This document shows, piece after piece, positions 15,015 to 24,839 of a stretch of 28,600 nucleotides of DNA. The translations under genes were made by a program, and so were the position numbers. The number at the start of each line of letters is the position of its first letter. Position 1 is the stretch's first letter. The DNA is taken from IMG/VR virus record IMGVR_UViG_3300031851_006037, positions 1-28,600 of that record. One strand, 5' to 3'. The notes below the pieces were generated by a model, which worked only from the letters and a program-made list of their open reading frames with translations, searched no databases and had not been told where the DNA came from. Source of the stretch: a virus.

Positions 15015-18000
15015 ATGGCTATTAATCTTGACGTACACGGTAATACACAACCTCTTGAGGCAGCGGTTCAAGCTGCAGTAAATAGAATTCGCAGAACGCC
15101 AATTAAAATAACTGTTGACGATAAGGGTGCGACACAGCCTTTAGGCAACATGAAGCGCGGGGCTGACGAATTTACAAAATCAATGGAGGCCGCTAATGCT
15201 CGTATTATAGCATTCGGTGCTTCTATGGCAATTATAAATGGCGTAGCAGATTCTTTTAAAGCTATGGTTAGGAATATGGTTGAGGTTGAAAAATCTCTTG
15301 CGGACATTAATGTTGTTATGGGCTTGAACGCTCAAAGCCTTGATAAATTTAGCGATGGTTTATTTAAAGTCGCAAAAGAAACTGGGGCAGCGTTTAAAAT
15401 AGCAGCTGATGCGGCAACAGAATATGCCCGTCAAGGCCTTAATGTAGAAGAATCTCTTAAGAGGACTAAAGACGCTCTTATTCTTACTCGATTAACAGGA
15501 ATGGATTCTGCAGAGGCGGTAAAATCTTTAACTGCCGCAATGAATACTTACGGGCACCAAATAAAAGATACTACTCAATTGGTAAGTAAGTTTGCTGCCG
15601 TAGATGTAAAGTTTGCTGTTAGCGCAGAAGATTTTGCTGACGCTATTTCCAGAACTGGTGCTGCAGCAAAAGGAGCTGGTGTAGATATTGACGAATTAAT
15701 AGGTTTGGTTACCGCCGCCCAACAACAAACTGCTCGAGGCGGAAAGGTTATTGGTAACTCGTTTAAAACAATTTTTACTCGTATCGGAAGGACAGATACA
15801 TTAAATCAATTAGAAAATCTTGGCATTGCTGTTAGGGATATTGAAGGTAAAACTCTTGGCGCTAAACGAATACTCTCTGATTTAGCTAATACATTTGATA
15901 CATTATCTGAGGCTCAAAAAGCTCAAATAGCTCAAACTGTTGGTGGAGTTTTTCAAATCAACGTTTTGAAAGCTGTTCTTGGTGACGCTGCAAAGCAAAA
16001 TGGTATTCTTGCAAATGCCACGCAAATATCTGCAAGTGCAACAAACGAGGCTATAACAAAAAATGAACAACTAAGAAACACAATGGCCGCAATGGCCACA
16101 GAAACAGGTCTCGCAATAAAACAAGTTAGCGCTCAAGCGGGCGAAATAGCATTAGGCCCTGGAATAGAAAAAGTACTTAATACAGTTAAGGCTCTCGCCG
16201 AAAACATAAGTGGTTCGTTAGGTGATGGAGAGGGCGCTGGAAATGAATTCGCTAAAGGTTTATTAAGAGGTATTGGTAATGTTATTACGGGTCCTGGATT
16301 AGTAGTTTTAACGACGGTCTTTATTAAATTATTTGGACAAGCGTTTAAGTTTACTAGAGATAGTTTAGGGTCTTTAATTGGCATAACTAGTGAAGCTCAA
16401 AAGCAAAAAGCCATTCAAACGTCGCTTGTTACTTTATTTGGGCAAAACGCCGCATTAAGCAAGGAAATGTTGCGCACAGATATAAGTAGAACCGAGAAAG
16501 AAAAGGTGATTTTAGGTTTGCTTAAAGCTCAAGTCGCTGAAGCTAATGTTTTAAATAATGTCAGCAAGCAAGCCGCCGCAACTTTGTACTCTAAAGGGTT
16601 TGGCGCAAGCTTGACCCCAAGAAAAGGTCGCGCCTACGGCCATATTCCTAATTTCGCTCACCCAGAGAGAGAGCAAGCCGCTAAAGGTGGATACTCTGCA
16701 GGAAATATTCGAGAAATGAATATGCCTGGGGAGGGCCCAATTATTTATAATAGCTCTGAGACGGTTAAGAATTTTAAGGGGATGAATCAGCCTGCAATTA
16801 TGCCTCCTCAATCAAGCAAAGCTGGAAAAAACTATCAACAAGCATTTGGTGATATACATGGGTTTGATCCTTATGCTGCAGGGGGGTATATACCGAATTT
16901 TATAAAGCCTTCAATAAAATTAAAAGATAGGCCTGATATAACCACAAGGAAGCAGGCTGAAGAAGCGGGTTATAGTGGTGCTTCAATTGGTTCAAGATTT
17001 GGTAAGACTAAGGCTAGTAAGTCATCTGATTTAAATAAATCGAGATTCAAAAATATTAACCCTCTTGGAGAAAAGTATGTTGTATTAACCGCATCTGAAG
17101 GTCCGGACTCTGTTGCCGGATCATACTTTGTTGGGAATAAAAACATGAAAAAGGGTAGAGCCCAACAATATCCTTCGGCGTTTAAAAATCTAAAAAATGT
17201 TGCTCCAGCTAAGGTAGATGTACCTTTTTATTCTTTAGATGCTAGAGATAAAGAATTAAATGCAGGTAAAAACTCTCCTTTTAAAAACACAATATATGAT
17301 GGACTTAAAAAATCTGGCGGACAGTTAGTTGGTAAAATATTAAGCGACTTAGGTTTTTCTTCTAAGGTCAACAAAAGAGACGTTCTTACAGACAGGGACG
17401 TTTCTGCTATGGGGGGCAACGTTTTCGAGGGTGTTATAGCTTCTGTATTAAACGATAAAAACTTTAATGAGTATAAAGGTCGAGGAGAGACTGCAAGAAT
17501 TGATCTTCCTAGAGACGATGACTTGTATAGGCTTTTCGGCGTAAAAGGTGGAAAATTAGGGGCAGAGGCAAAAATAACCTCTCGAAAAGACAATATTAAG
17601 GACGCCGCTGTTAAATTTTACGACATGATTATGCCTGGAATGTCTGAAGGTTATATCCCTAATTTCGCAAAAGTAAAATGGTCCATCGATAAAAAGAAAG
17701 GTCAATATGGATTGACCGGGTCTCATATGGAATTAATGCAATTCGTGGATTACCTTGAAAGAGCTGGCGTCGAACCTAAGAAACTAGAAGTTTTAAAAAC
17801 AAGAATTAAGAAAATCCAATCAAACGTAGGCAAAAAACGAACAGAATTTAAGCAAAATAATGTTCCAGGTTTTGGTAAATCTGGAGCAAGGTATTACGAC
17901 CAACTTAGGGCTATCAGTGAAGGTAGCTATCTTGATACAAAAGGAACTTTCATAAAAGACCTTGGTAAGCATGTTAAGGATTTTAATCGAGGTGGAGGTA

Positions 18001-21000
18001 TGTTTGCTGCTAGTCTAAATGCAGGCAAAGGTTTTATACCTAACTTTGCAGCAGATCCCTTAACTGATGCGATAGGCAGAGAGCGTGACGCAGGAATTCC
18101 TGTTTCTCAAATCAGAGTAGGAACTCATTCAGCCTTAATGAATAAAGGTAATCCAATTGGTCTTGGCGTAACTAATACAAAAGATGAGCCGAATGGTTTG
18201 CGCGATGTGTTTGGTTCGGCTAATGGATTTGTGCCGAATTATGCTATACCCACACTTTCTGCAGGCGATATGGGCTTCAGGATAGATAAGACTCAGCAAC
18301 AATTAGCTGATCAATACAATTCAGAATTAAAGAAAAGAATCAAAAGAATGAAGAAGGGGGATTATTCCTTTCAACAATTACAAAGATCTATTTCTACCTT
18401 AAATGATAGGTATAATATAAGCGCCAGCGCGCAACAAAATGTCAATAAAGAAATAAGAAGCTTAAGCGGTCCTATTATTAGCACTAAAAGAGCTTTTTCT
18501 TCTCTAGCTAAAGGTGCATCTTCTGTAAATAAATCTTTTTCGAGATCGCCAATAGGTAAAGGCTTAAGCTCTTCAGGGGCGCAAATGGGCTTAATTATGG
18601 GAGCTCCAATGTTAGGGGGTATGCTTCAAGGAGAAGGTCCTGGAAAAGTGGGCAATTTTCAGTATCAAGCTGGCGGAGCCCTAACGGGGATAGGGACTGG
18701 GGCGTCCATGGGTATGATGTTTGGCCCTCTTGGCGCCGCTATCGGTGGTGTTGTCGGAGGTTTTGCTGGTCTTTTAAGCTCATCTAATGAATTGAAAGAG
18801 GCCCAAGAAAAGGCGGCTGAATCTATAGCTCAAAGAAAATCTGAGTCGATTTTAACTTCTCCTGTAGCTAATGAAGCTTTTGGTAAAATAGGAGAAGATC
18901 AAATGGGTAAACTAGCAGCTCTAGAAAAAGAATTACAAAAAAGTTTTGAACCTCAGTTGAAGAAACAACTTGCAAACATAGAAAATAACCGAAGAGATGT
19001 AGTGTCCAAAGGGACAAATATGATGGTCCCGGGAGCTTCGTCAGCATTGAATCTTGGATTTTCTACCCGTAAAGAAAAAGCAATAACAGAGAACTCTGTG
19101 AAATTAAATGTTGAAGCTGCAAAGCAAAGAAAAAGTGCATTGCTCAACGCTTTGAAAACTTTAGATCCTTCTACAGAATTTATGGGCAAGGATATTAAAA
19201 CAGGAAAAGAAAAAACTTATACAACATCGTCTTTTATTGAAGATATTAATCAACTTGACATAACAAAAGAAGAAGATCAAAAAGCCTTAAAGAAAGCATT
19301 TGAAAACGGCAAAACTCTACAGGAGAAGACTAACCTTGGGCTTGAAAAACAGCGCAAAGCAGTTATTCTTCAACTCAATCTTCAGAAAGCAATTATGCAA
19401 GCTCAAATGCAAGCTAAGCAGTCTCAACTTGATATTAAAGAAAAGTATTTCAAACAATCTAATATGATTGATTCTCAAACTAAAATTTTGGGAGATCTGA
19501 TGAATGAAGAGGTTAAGGCTAGGCTGATTTATAATAAAAAGTTGATTGAAAGCGCTGAAAAAAGAGACGCCGGAGAGCAGGCCGCAAGAGACACAGCTCG
19601 ATTAAATATTCTTCAAGACATTAAAAGCTCTCAGGGTGGAGGTTTAGAGCAAGCCTTAAAGCAAGCATTGTTTAACAAAAAAGATAAAGAAGAATTGGCT
19701 GGTATATCATTTAAAGACTTAACTGATAAATTAGATAAAAAATCAGCGGAAGATTTACTGGAGATATTGCTTGAGCTACCACAAGCAAACGCAGAGGCAG
19801 GCGAAATTGCCGATCAGAGAGGTAAACAGTTGACAGCTCAAATATCTATATTAAATAAAGAGAAAATGCTAAGAGATAATATTTCTGCCATTGAACACAA
19901 AGATCTGGGCAATATTAGTCGAAAAAAAGATGCTTTAAATTTGGTTAATTTAGAATTAAGCGAATATGTTCGTGGCCTTGAGCATGCCGCAAGTATAAAG
20001 GGAATCGAGCAAAACATTGCCGGAATTAAGTTTTCGAGCCCAAGAGCAGGAAGAGGAATATATAGAAGTGAGGAAGAAAAAATTCAATTTGAAAAAAGAA
20101 TGCTAGATGAAAGACCTAATAGGCTGGAAATTAATCAAATTAATGAAGCCAAAAGGTTAGTCGAGTCTCTAAAGATAGACCCATCTAATATTGATTTAAA
20201 AGAAATGATCGATCCAGAAACAAAAGCTATAGATATTGAAGCTTTAAGGCAAAAAATAACTGATTCTACGCTGAAACCTTTTAAAGAAAAAAATGATGAA
20301 TTTTTAAAAGAAAATAAAGCTGAATTAATTGGGTTGGAGTCTGGAAGAGAACAAAGATCTGAGAAGATAACTGAAATAATTACTGTCAACATGGATAAAA
20401 AGACAGGTAAGTTAAAAGACTTAAGCGCTGAGGATCAAAAAATTATCGACGACGAATCTAGGTATCAACAGTTGCTGGAGCAAAAAAATAATCTCGAAGC
20501 GCAGTCTTATAATTTATCTAAAGAAACCTCAACTGAAATAGAATCTGGATTGCAATCTCTTAAAGATGCTGTCGAGCTGGAAGGAAAAAGAAACGAAGAG
20601 CTTCGTACGCAATTGAATCAACGAGAAGAATTATTAAAATATAAAAGGGGCGAGGCTATCGGTTCTGACGACCGCTCTGCAATAAGTAGAGGTATGTCTG
20701 ATTCATTTGCCGAAATGAGAGATCAGGCTCAATACATGCATTATGAAATAGGCAAAAGAGTTCCTAATTTATTGGCTGATGGCTTAGCTGATGCCATGCA
20801 AGTAGCTTTAAATGGCGCAGATGATCTTGGTGACGCAATGACTCAAATAGGAATAAATTTTTTGCAATCTATACAATCTGCATTTTTACAGCAAGCCGCT
20901 CAAGGTATTGTTGGAATGATGGGTTTTAATGCCACTAATAGATATAATGGTGGACCTATAAGGAATTACTCCAAAGGCGGATCTGTTCCCGCTATGGTTT

Positions 21001-23060
21001 CCGATGGAGAATACCTTATGAGTAAAGAAGCTGTTAATAGGTACGGCGGAAGCTTTATGCATACTTTAAATTCTGGCGGTAAAATACCTAAATATGCTAA
21101 TGGAGGATGGGTTGACTCAGGCTTGAGTGGTGCTTTTGCATCTACCCCATCTACTTCATCTCCTCTATCACCTCCTTCCACGTCTTTCGATAATTTCTTC
21201 GCTCCTCAACCAGAGTTTAGCGTTCTCCCTCCCAAGAGTTTTAAGCAAAAAATGATGGGCTTTATAAATGATGATGACAATATGAAATTGTTTGAGCAGG
21301 AGTATCAAAAAGCTCAAGCTGAAGCTTTTGCTCCAAGCACTGCTCTTGCAGATGTGTTTAGTAATCCTCCTGCGTCGCCTATATTTACCGAACCTCCTTC
21401 AGAGTTTAGCGTTCTTCCTCCAAGAAGCTTCAAAAATAAAATGATGGACTTTCTTGGTGACTCAGATAATATGAAATTGTTTGAAGACCAGTATGGTTTA
21501 GCTCAAAAGAAGGCTGCTGGAATAGAAGCGTTTTCTTTAAAAAACCAACCTAGCCCCCAACAAAAAATGGAGAAAGCAACTTCCCCATTCAACTGGAAAC
21601 AGAATAGCGATGGAACTGTTGATTTTGGATCAACACCATTCGAAACTCCTTTGAGAAGGTCAACTACCGTTAGTGATATAGATGGAACTGGAAACACTAA
21701 AAAAGGTAATTGGGATCCATTTGCTTTAATTGACCCTAATAAAATCCAAGGGCCACCTGCAGTAGATCAAAGCGCAGACATTCTTAAGCTCGTAGAAAAG
21801 CAATTGGTAAAAGAAAGATCTCAAGAAGTACGGCAAAAGGGTGCTAATATATCTCAAATAAGGAAGAAATACGATTACCTTTTAAATAGTCTAAGAAATA
21901 AAGATGAAAATGTTTTTGATTACGGCGAAACACAGGATGAGACTTTTTCGGATTTAATATATTCTACTGAGAATGGTAAATTCAGGGGTTGGGATACTTC
22001 TGCATATGGCCCGACCCCAAAAAAGAAAGTTCGATATACAAACTCGCTAGATAAATGGTTGCGGGGGTATATTCACGAAAAAAGAAATCCGCCTTTTAAT
22101 AAGAGGGGCTTTTCTAAAGGAGGAAGAGTTCAGAATTTCGCAGAAGGAGGAGATGTTGAAAAGCTTATTCCAGAAGAAGGGTCTGCGTTAGCTGAAAACT
22201 TTGGAGGAGGAAGAGCGTTTGAGTCAGGGAGAGCCTATCAGTCTAAGGCTATGAGCGGATATTTTTACAGTGGATTAGCTGGCAATGTCGGAATAGAAGA
22301 TGACGCTTCAAAGCTTAGAGAAGTTCTTGCGGAAGAAGAGCGTCAGCGACAAAAAGCTTTAATGAAAAAAAGGAAAAAGAAGCAGTTTTGGCAAAGTTTA
22401 GCAGGAACAGCTTTAAGTGCTGGAATAGCTTGGGGAACTAAAAGTCTTGGCGACATGTTTCAAAAACCAGATGCAACGTTAGATCTGTCTAGAGAAGCAA
22501 TACTTGGCGCGCCTAGCGAGTCTTTTAATATGGGTTTAGGAGACGGTTTTGGTTCTTTTGATAACATTAATAGCCTAGGCAGTTCTTCTCTCGCCAATCA
22601 GTATGATTATTTTGGAAGACCTAAGATTGGCAGAAATAATGGAGGTTTTATTAGGAAATACGCTGGAGGCGGTCATATTTCAGGTAAATCTGGTATAGAT
22701 CAAATTCCAGCAATGCTGAGTGAGGGTGAGTATGTTATTAAAGCAAGTAGCGCAAGAAAATTAGGTAAGTCAACTCTTGACGGTATAAATGCTGGCAAAT
22801 TTAATGATGGCGGACCTGTATCAGGTGAGTTCGGATCATCTGATAGTAATGTTTCTGGAGGCAACACTAATAATATTAATATTTCAATAAATATGGAGCG
22901 AGGAAAGGCTTCTAGCGAAAGCGAACAAAAATCAGGCCAAAACCCTGCAGAACAATCAGAAGATCAAAGTAGCAATGTAGCCCTGGCAGATAAAATTAAA
23001 CAGCAAGTAGTTTCGGTTATAGCTGAAGAACAAAGACCTGGCGGTTTATTAAGCGGTTAA
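15015..23060 (+). CDS. Tape measure protein with embedded nuclease-like domain
   Basis: The 2681-residue protein sets tail length and is threaded inside the tail tube. Residues about 60-350 form a TP901/PhageMin_Tail domain (GLNAQSLDKFSDGLFKVAKE, ARQGLNVEESLKRTKDALIL, TARGGKVIGNSFKTIFTRIG). Residues 540-1080 hold five GxIPNFA-type motifs (543, 625, 880, 1007, 1072) separating compact segments. The segment 625-880 contains a PD-(D/E)XK-like core: Glu805 (NVFEGVIASVL), Asp830 (ARIDLP) and Glu851-x-Lys853 (GAEAKIT). A glycine-rich hydrophobic stretch (about 1196-1256) is a possible membrane segment. Residues 1290-1900 are long helices rich in Lys, Glu and Gln. The C-terminal part has two PAMxSxGEY motifs (about 1990 and 2560) and one QNFAEGG (2372). 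At 0.15 nm per residue a helical ruler of this size would give up to about 400 nm of tail; globular inserts make this an upper value. Confidence 0.94.
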   Translation: MAINLDVHGNTQPLEAAVQAAVNRIRRTPIKITVDDKGATQPLGNMKRGADEFTKSMEAANARIIAFGASMAIINGVADSFKAMVRNMVEVEKSLADINVVMGLNAQSLDKFSDGLFKVAKETGAAFKIAADAATEYARQGLNVEESLKRTKDALILTRLTGMDSAEAVKSLTAAMNTYGHQIKDTTQLVSKFAAVDVKFAVSAEDFADAISRTGAAAKGAGVDIDELIGLVTAAQQQTARGGKVIGNSFKTIFTRIGRTDTLNQLENLGIAVRDIEGKTLGAKRILSDLANTFDTLSEAQKAQIAQTVGGVFQINVLKAVLGDAAKQNGILANATQISASATNEAITKNEQLRNTMAAMATETGLAIKQVSAQAGEIALGPGIEKVLNTVKALAENISGSLGDGEGAGNEFAKGLLRGIGNVITGPGLVVLTTVFIKLFGQAFKFTRDSLGSLIGITSEAQKQKAIQTSLVTLFGQNAALSKEMLRTDISRTEKEKVILGLLKAQVAEANVLNNVSKQAAATLYSKGFGASLTPRKGRAYGHIPNFAHPEREQAAKGGYSAGNIREMNMPGEGPIIYNSSETVKNFKGMNQPAIMPPQSSKAGKNYQQAFGDIHGFDPYAAGGYIPNFIKPSIKLKDRPDITTRKQAEEAGYSGASIGSRFGKTKASKSSDLNKSRFKNINPLGEKYVVLTASEGPDSVAGSYFVGNKNMKKGRAQQYPSAFKNLKNVAPAKVDVPFYSLDARDKELNAGKNSPFKNTIYDGLKKSGGQLVGKILSDLGFSSKVNKRDVLTDRDVSAMGGNVFEGVIASVLNDKNFNEYKGRGETARIDLPRDDDLYRLFGVKGGKLGAEAKITSRKDNIKDAAVKFYDMIMPGMSEGYIPNFAKVKWSIDKKKGQYGLTGSHMELMQFVDYLERAGVEPKKLEVLKTRIKKIQSNVGKKRTEFKQNNVPGFGKSGARYYDQLRAISEGSYLDTKGTFIKDLGKHVKDFNRGGGMFAASLNAGKGFIPNFAADPLTDAIGRERDAGIPVSQIRVGTHSALMNKGNPIGLGVTNTKDEPNGLRDVFGSANGFVPNYAIPTLSAGDMGFRIDKTQQQLADQYNSELKKRIKRMKKGDYSFQQLQRSISTLNDRYNISASAQQNVNKEIRSLSGPIISTKRAFSSLAKGASSVNKSFSRSPIGKGLSSSGAQMGLIMGAPMLGGMLQGEGPGKVGNFQYQAGGALTGIGTGASMGMMFGPLGAAIGGVVGGFAGLLSSSNELKEAQEKAAESIAQRKSESILTSPVANEAFGKIGEDQMGKLAALEKELQKSFEPQLKKQLANIENNRRDVVSKGTNMMVPGASSALNLGFSTRKEKAITENSVKLNVEAAKQRKSALLNALKTLDPSTEFMGKDIKTGKEKTYTTSSFIEDINQLDITKEEDQKALKKAFENGKTLQEKTNLGLEKQRKAVILQLNLQKAIMQAQMQAKQSQLDIKEKYFKQSNMIDSQTKILGDLMNEEVKARLIYNKKLIESAEKRDAGEQAARDTARLNILQDIKSSQGGGLEQALKQALFNKKDKEELAGISFKDLTDKLDKKSAEDLLEILLELPQANAEAGEIADQRGKQLTAQISILNKEKMLRDNISAIEHKDLGNISRKKDALNLVNLELSEYVRGLEHAASIKGIEQNIAGIKFSSPRAGRGIYRSEEEKIQFEKRMLDERPNRLEINQINEAKRLVESLKIDPSNIDLKEMIDPETKAIDIEALRQKITDSTLKPFKEKNDEFLKENKAELIGLESGREQRSEKITEIITVNMDKKTGKLKDLSAEDQKIIDDESRYQQLLEQKNNLEAQSYNLSKETSTEIESGLQSLKDAVELEGKRNEELRTQLNQREELLKYKRGEAIGSDDRSAISRGMSDSFAEMRDQAQYMHYEIGKRVPNLLADGLADAMQVALNGADDLGDAMTQIGINFLQSIQSAFLQQAAQGIVGMMGFNATNRYNGGPIRNYSKGGSVPAMVSDGEYLMSKEAVNRYGGSFMHTLNSGGKIPKYANGGWVDSGLSGAFASTPSTSSPLSPPSTSFDNFFAPQPEFSVLPPKSFKQKMMGFINDDDNMKLFEQEYQKAQAEAFAPSTALADVFSNPPASPIFTEPPSEFSVLPPRSFKNKMMDFLGDSDNMKLFEDQYGLAQKKAAGIEAFSLKNQPSPQQKMEKATSPFNWKQNSDGTVDFGSTPFETPLRRSTTVSDIDGTGNTKKGNWDPFALIDPNKIQGPPAVDQSADILKLVEKQLVKERSQEVRQKGANISQIRKKYDYLLNSLRNKDENVFDYGETQDETFSDLIYSTENGKFRGWDTSAYGPTPKKKVRYTNSLDKWLRGYIHEKRNPPFNKRGFSKGGRVQNFAEGGDVEKLIPEEGSALAENFGGGRAFESGRAYQSKAMSGYFYSGLAGNVGIEDDASKLREVLAEEERQRQKALMKKRKKKQFWQSLAGTALSAGIAWGTKSLGDMFQKPDATLDLSREAILGAPSESFNMGLGDGFGSFDNINSLGSSSLANQYDYFGRPKIGRNNGGFIRKYAGGGHISGKSGIDQIPAMLSEGEYVIKASSARKLGKSTLDGINAGKFNDGGPVSGEFGSSDSNVSGGNTNNINISINMERGKASSESEQKSGQNPAEQSEDQSSNVALADKIKQQVVSVIAEEQRPGGLLSG
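17056..17640 (+). other. PD-(D/E)XK nuclease-like domain inside the tape measure
   Basis: This stretch encodes tape measure residues about 681-875, between the second and third IPNF motifs. It shows the order helix-Glu805, Asp830, Glu851-Ala-Lys853, then a helix (DNIKDAAVKFYDMIM). The 25- and 21-residue spacings fit the PD-(D/E)XK fold. The preceding 120 residues (from NPLGEKYVVLTAS) look like a separate folded part. The metal-binding residues are all present, so an active nuclease is plausible. Confidence 0.6.
21213..21505 (+). repeat. Tandem duplication within the tape measure gene (2 copies, 189-bp period)
   Basis: Copies at 21213-21316 and 21402-21505 encode EFSVLPPKSFKQKMMGFIND and EFSVLPPRSFKNKMMDFLGD, each followed by a DNMKLFE element and a YxxAQ end. 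The period is 63 residues. The spacer and flanks are rich in Pro, Ser and Ala. The copies have diverged at the DNA level, so the duplication is not recent. Confidence 0.85.
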
Positions 23061-23061
23061 T

Positions 23062-23940
23062 ATGAGTTATTCTAATTACGAGCAAACTGTAATTATCAAT
23101 GGTTACGAATTATTAGGTGTTCAGTCTGTAGATGGTAGCTACGGAATTAGCGAGAAACCAATTAGAGTTGCTGGCGTAGGATTTATTGACGCATTAATTG
23201 ATTCTCCTTTGCAAGGGAACTTTTCTATAGGTAGGAAAATGGTTGGCTATGACCCTTTGTTGGAGAAAAATATATATGGTAAGTATAAATTTGATGAGGA
23301 GGAAATTAACGGTTCAATATTATATGAAAATAATACAAAGGGTTTTGGGTTTACGAAAGGAAGAGTTTCGAGATACTCTGTAAACTGTTCGGTTGGTGAA
23401 ATTCCTGATATTCAAACTGATATCATAGTTTATGGACAACTCGGAAAAGATGTATCCATGAATCCTGCAACAAAAGAAAATAAAAATATAAAATATCCAG
23501 ATCAGTCAACAATCAGGGTTACTATTAGCGATTTTTCAATCGATGCAGTTAGTTCTTTTGCTTATAGCAGGGGAATAAATGTAAATGCTGTATATGGTTT
23601 ACCTAAAGGTGATTCTTCTGACTGGGAAAACTCTCAAGCTTCCGTTAAAAACTTAGAGCCAATTCAGATCGATACTCAGTATCCAATAGAAACAGATATA
23701 AATGTATCCATTATTGCTGATCAATACGAAATCAGAGAAATAAAAGATAGAATTCAGTCCGCTCCAAAAAGCGATGTTAAAATAGAAATTTTAGATTCTT
23801 ACGCACAAACTGATATCAATACGTTTGAGATTGAGAGCGCTCGATTAATTAGTGAGGCAATCAATAGTACTGTTGCAGAGGAAATGAATATTTCTTTAGC
23901 TTACAAAGGCTACGAAACCTACCACAACCCTTTAGTATGA
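23062..23940 (+). CDS. Tail tube-like protein (third paralogue)
   Basis: The 292-residue protein starts one base after the tape measure stop codon and shares the tube-family markers. FTKGRVSRYSVNCSVGEIPD (113-132) matches LGNGFVTNYSVEASVGGMPT of the protein at 9520, IRVTISDFSID with HVQSFSIDIP, YPIETDINVSIIADQYEI with FPLNINVSVSAILSDL, and ESARLISEAINSTVAEEMNI with NARLEGESFSSSIGDNKTVD. The size is smaller than the candidate major tube protein. Position after the tape measure and before the M-like gene is where distal tail proteins are encoded, so it may form a ring joining the tube to the tip. It overlaps the next gene by 4 bases (ATGA). The role is inferred. Confidence 0.65.
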   Translation: MSYSNYEQTVIINGYELLGVQSVDGSYGISEKPIRVAGVGFIDALIDSPLQGNFSIGRKMVGYDPLLEKNIYGKYKFDEEEINGSILYENNTKGFGFTKGRVSRYSVNCSVGEIPDIQTDIIVYGQLGKDVSMNPATKENKNIKYPDQSTIRVTISDFSIDAVSSFAYSRGINVNAVYGLPKGDSSDWENSQASVKNLEPIQIDTQYPIETDINVSIIADQYEIREIKDRIQSAPKSDVKIEILDSYAQTDINTFEIESARLISEAINSTVAEEMNISLAYKGYETYHNPLV

Positions 23941-24839
23941 GTGATAAATTATTAAGATTTGAAGATGGTAAAGTTACTATCGGGGGTAAAGATTTATTGG
24001 CTAGCTCTGCTAATTTATCTATATCTCCTAAGCTTGAGGCGGAAAGAGTATACGGCGATTATGATAGTTCTATTGTTGGCGCGAAAACAGAGTTTGTAAA
24101 ATTTGCTCCTGTTGGAGGGTTAACTGGTAAATTATCTATAAATTTTTATATATCTTCTGATAAATTTACTGTTGATGGTAATCCTAATTCTATAGAGAGA
24201 ATGTTTGATATTGTTGCAGGTATGGATGAACGTTCTATTAATAATAATATTGTTGGCAGATATAGTTTTAATAATATGTATTTAAATTCTTTTGGTTTTG
24301 AGATGTCTCCTTTTAAGATGGTTATGGCCACCGCTTCTTATGATATATATGGATCAATTGAAAGAGTGATAGATCAGAGGTTTCGTCAATCTGATGTGAA
24401 TTTTGCGCACGGACTTAAGTCTTTCGGGAATATACTTGCTAGTGGGGTTGAACAAAATGAATTTGAAATTTCTAAGTTAAAATATACTATTGTTGTTAAT
24501 AGAAAAATACATGATCAGATACGAGCTAATGAAAACACTTCAATAAATACTAGCCCCAGCGGAACTGTTCCTGTGAGATGCTCTGTAGAAAATATAGAAA
24601 AGGAAATGAGAATCGAAGGTAATGAAATTATTGAAAAAATAAATATATATGGGGGCAAACAGACGTCTTCCGTTGCGGAAGGAATAGAAGACTCTAAAAT
24701 AGAAGCGTTTCTTTTGTCTCTTGAGGGGGAAAAGGTCGCGAGGTTTTCTGCTAAAGGCAAAATTCAGACTCAAGATATTGCTATATCAGAGGGGCAGCAC
24801 GCTATGGCCAATATAACAATAAAAGAAATTATTAAATGA
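23937..24839 (+). CDS. Tail tube-like / distal tail protein (fourth paralogue)
   Basis: The 300-residue protein starts in the ATGA shared with the previous stop. Its order of strands is like the protein before it: KLSINFYISSDKF, then NNMYLNSFGFEMSPFKMVMA in place of the family GNGFVTNYSVEASVG segment, then CSVENIEKEMRIEGNEIIEK and a C-terminal KIQTQDIAISEGQHAMANIT. The similarity to the other three tube-like proteins is weaker, so a common fold is inferred from the pattern. It ends in a 4-base overlap with the M-like gene (ATGA). Together with the preceding gene it probably forms rings at the distal end of the tail tube. Confidence 0.58.
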   Translation: MSDKLLRFEDGKVTIGGKDLLASSANLSISPKLEAERVYGDYDSSIVGAKTEFVKFAPVGGLTGKLSINFYISSDKFTVDGNPNSIERMFDIVAGMDERSINNNIVGRYSFNNMYLNSFGFEMSPFKMVMATASYDIYGSIERVIDQRFRQSDVNFAHGLKSFGNILASGVEQNEFEISKLKYTIVVNRKIHDQIRANENTSINTSPSGTVPVRCSVENIEKEMRIEGNEIIEKINIYGGKQTSSVAEGIEDSKIEAFLLSLEGEKVARFSAKGKIQTQDIAISEGQHAMANITIKEIIK

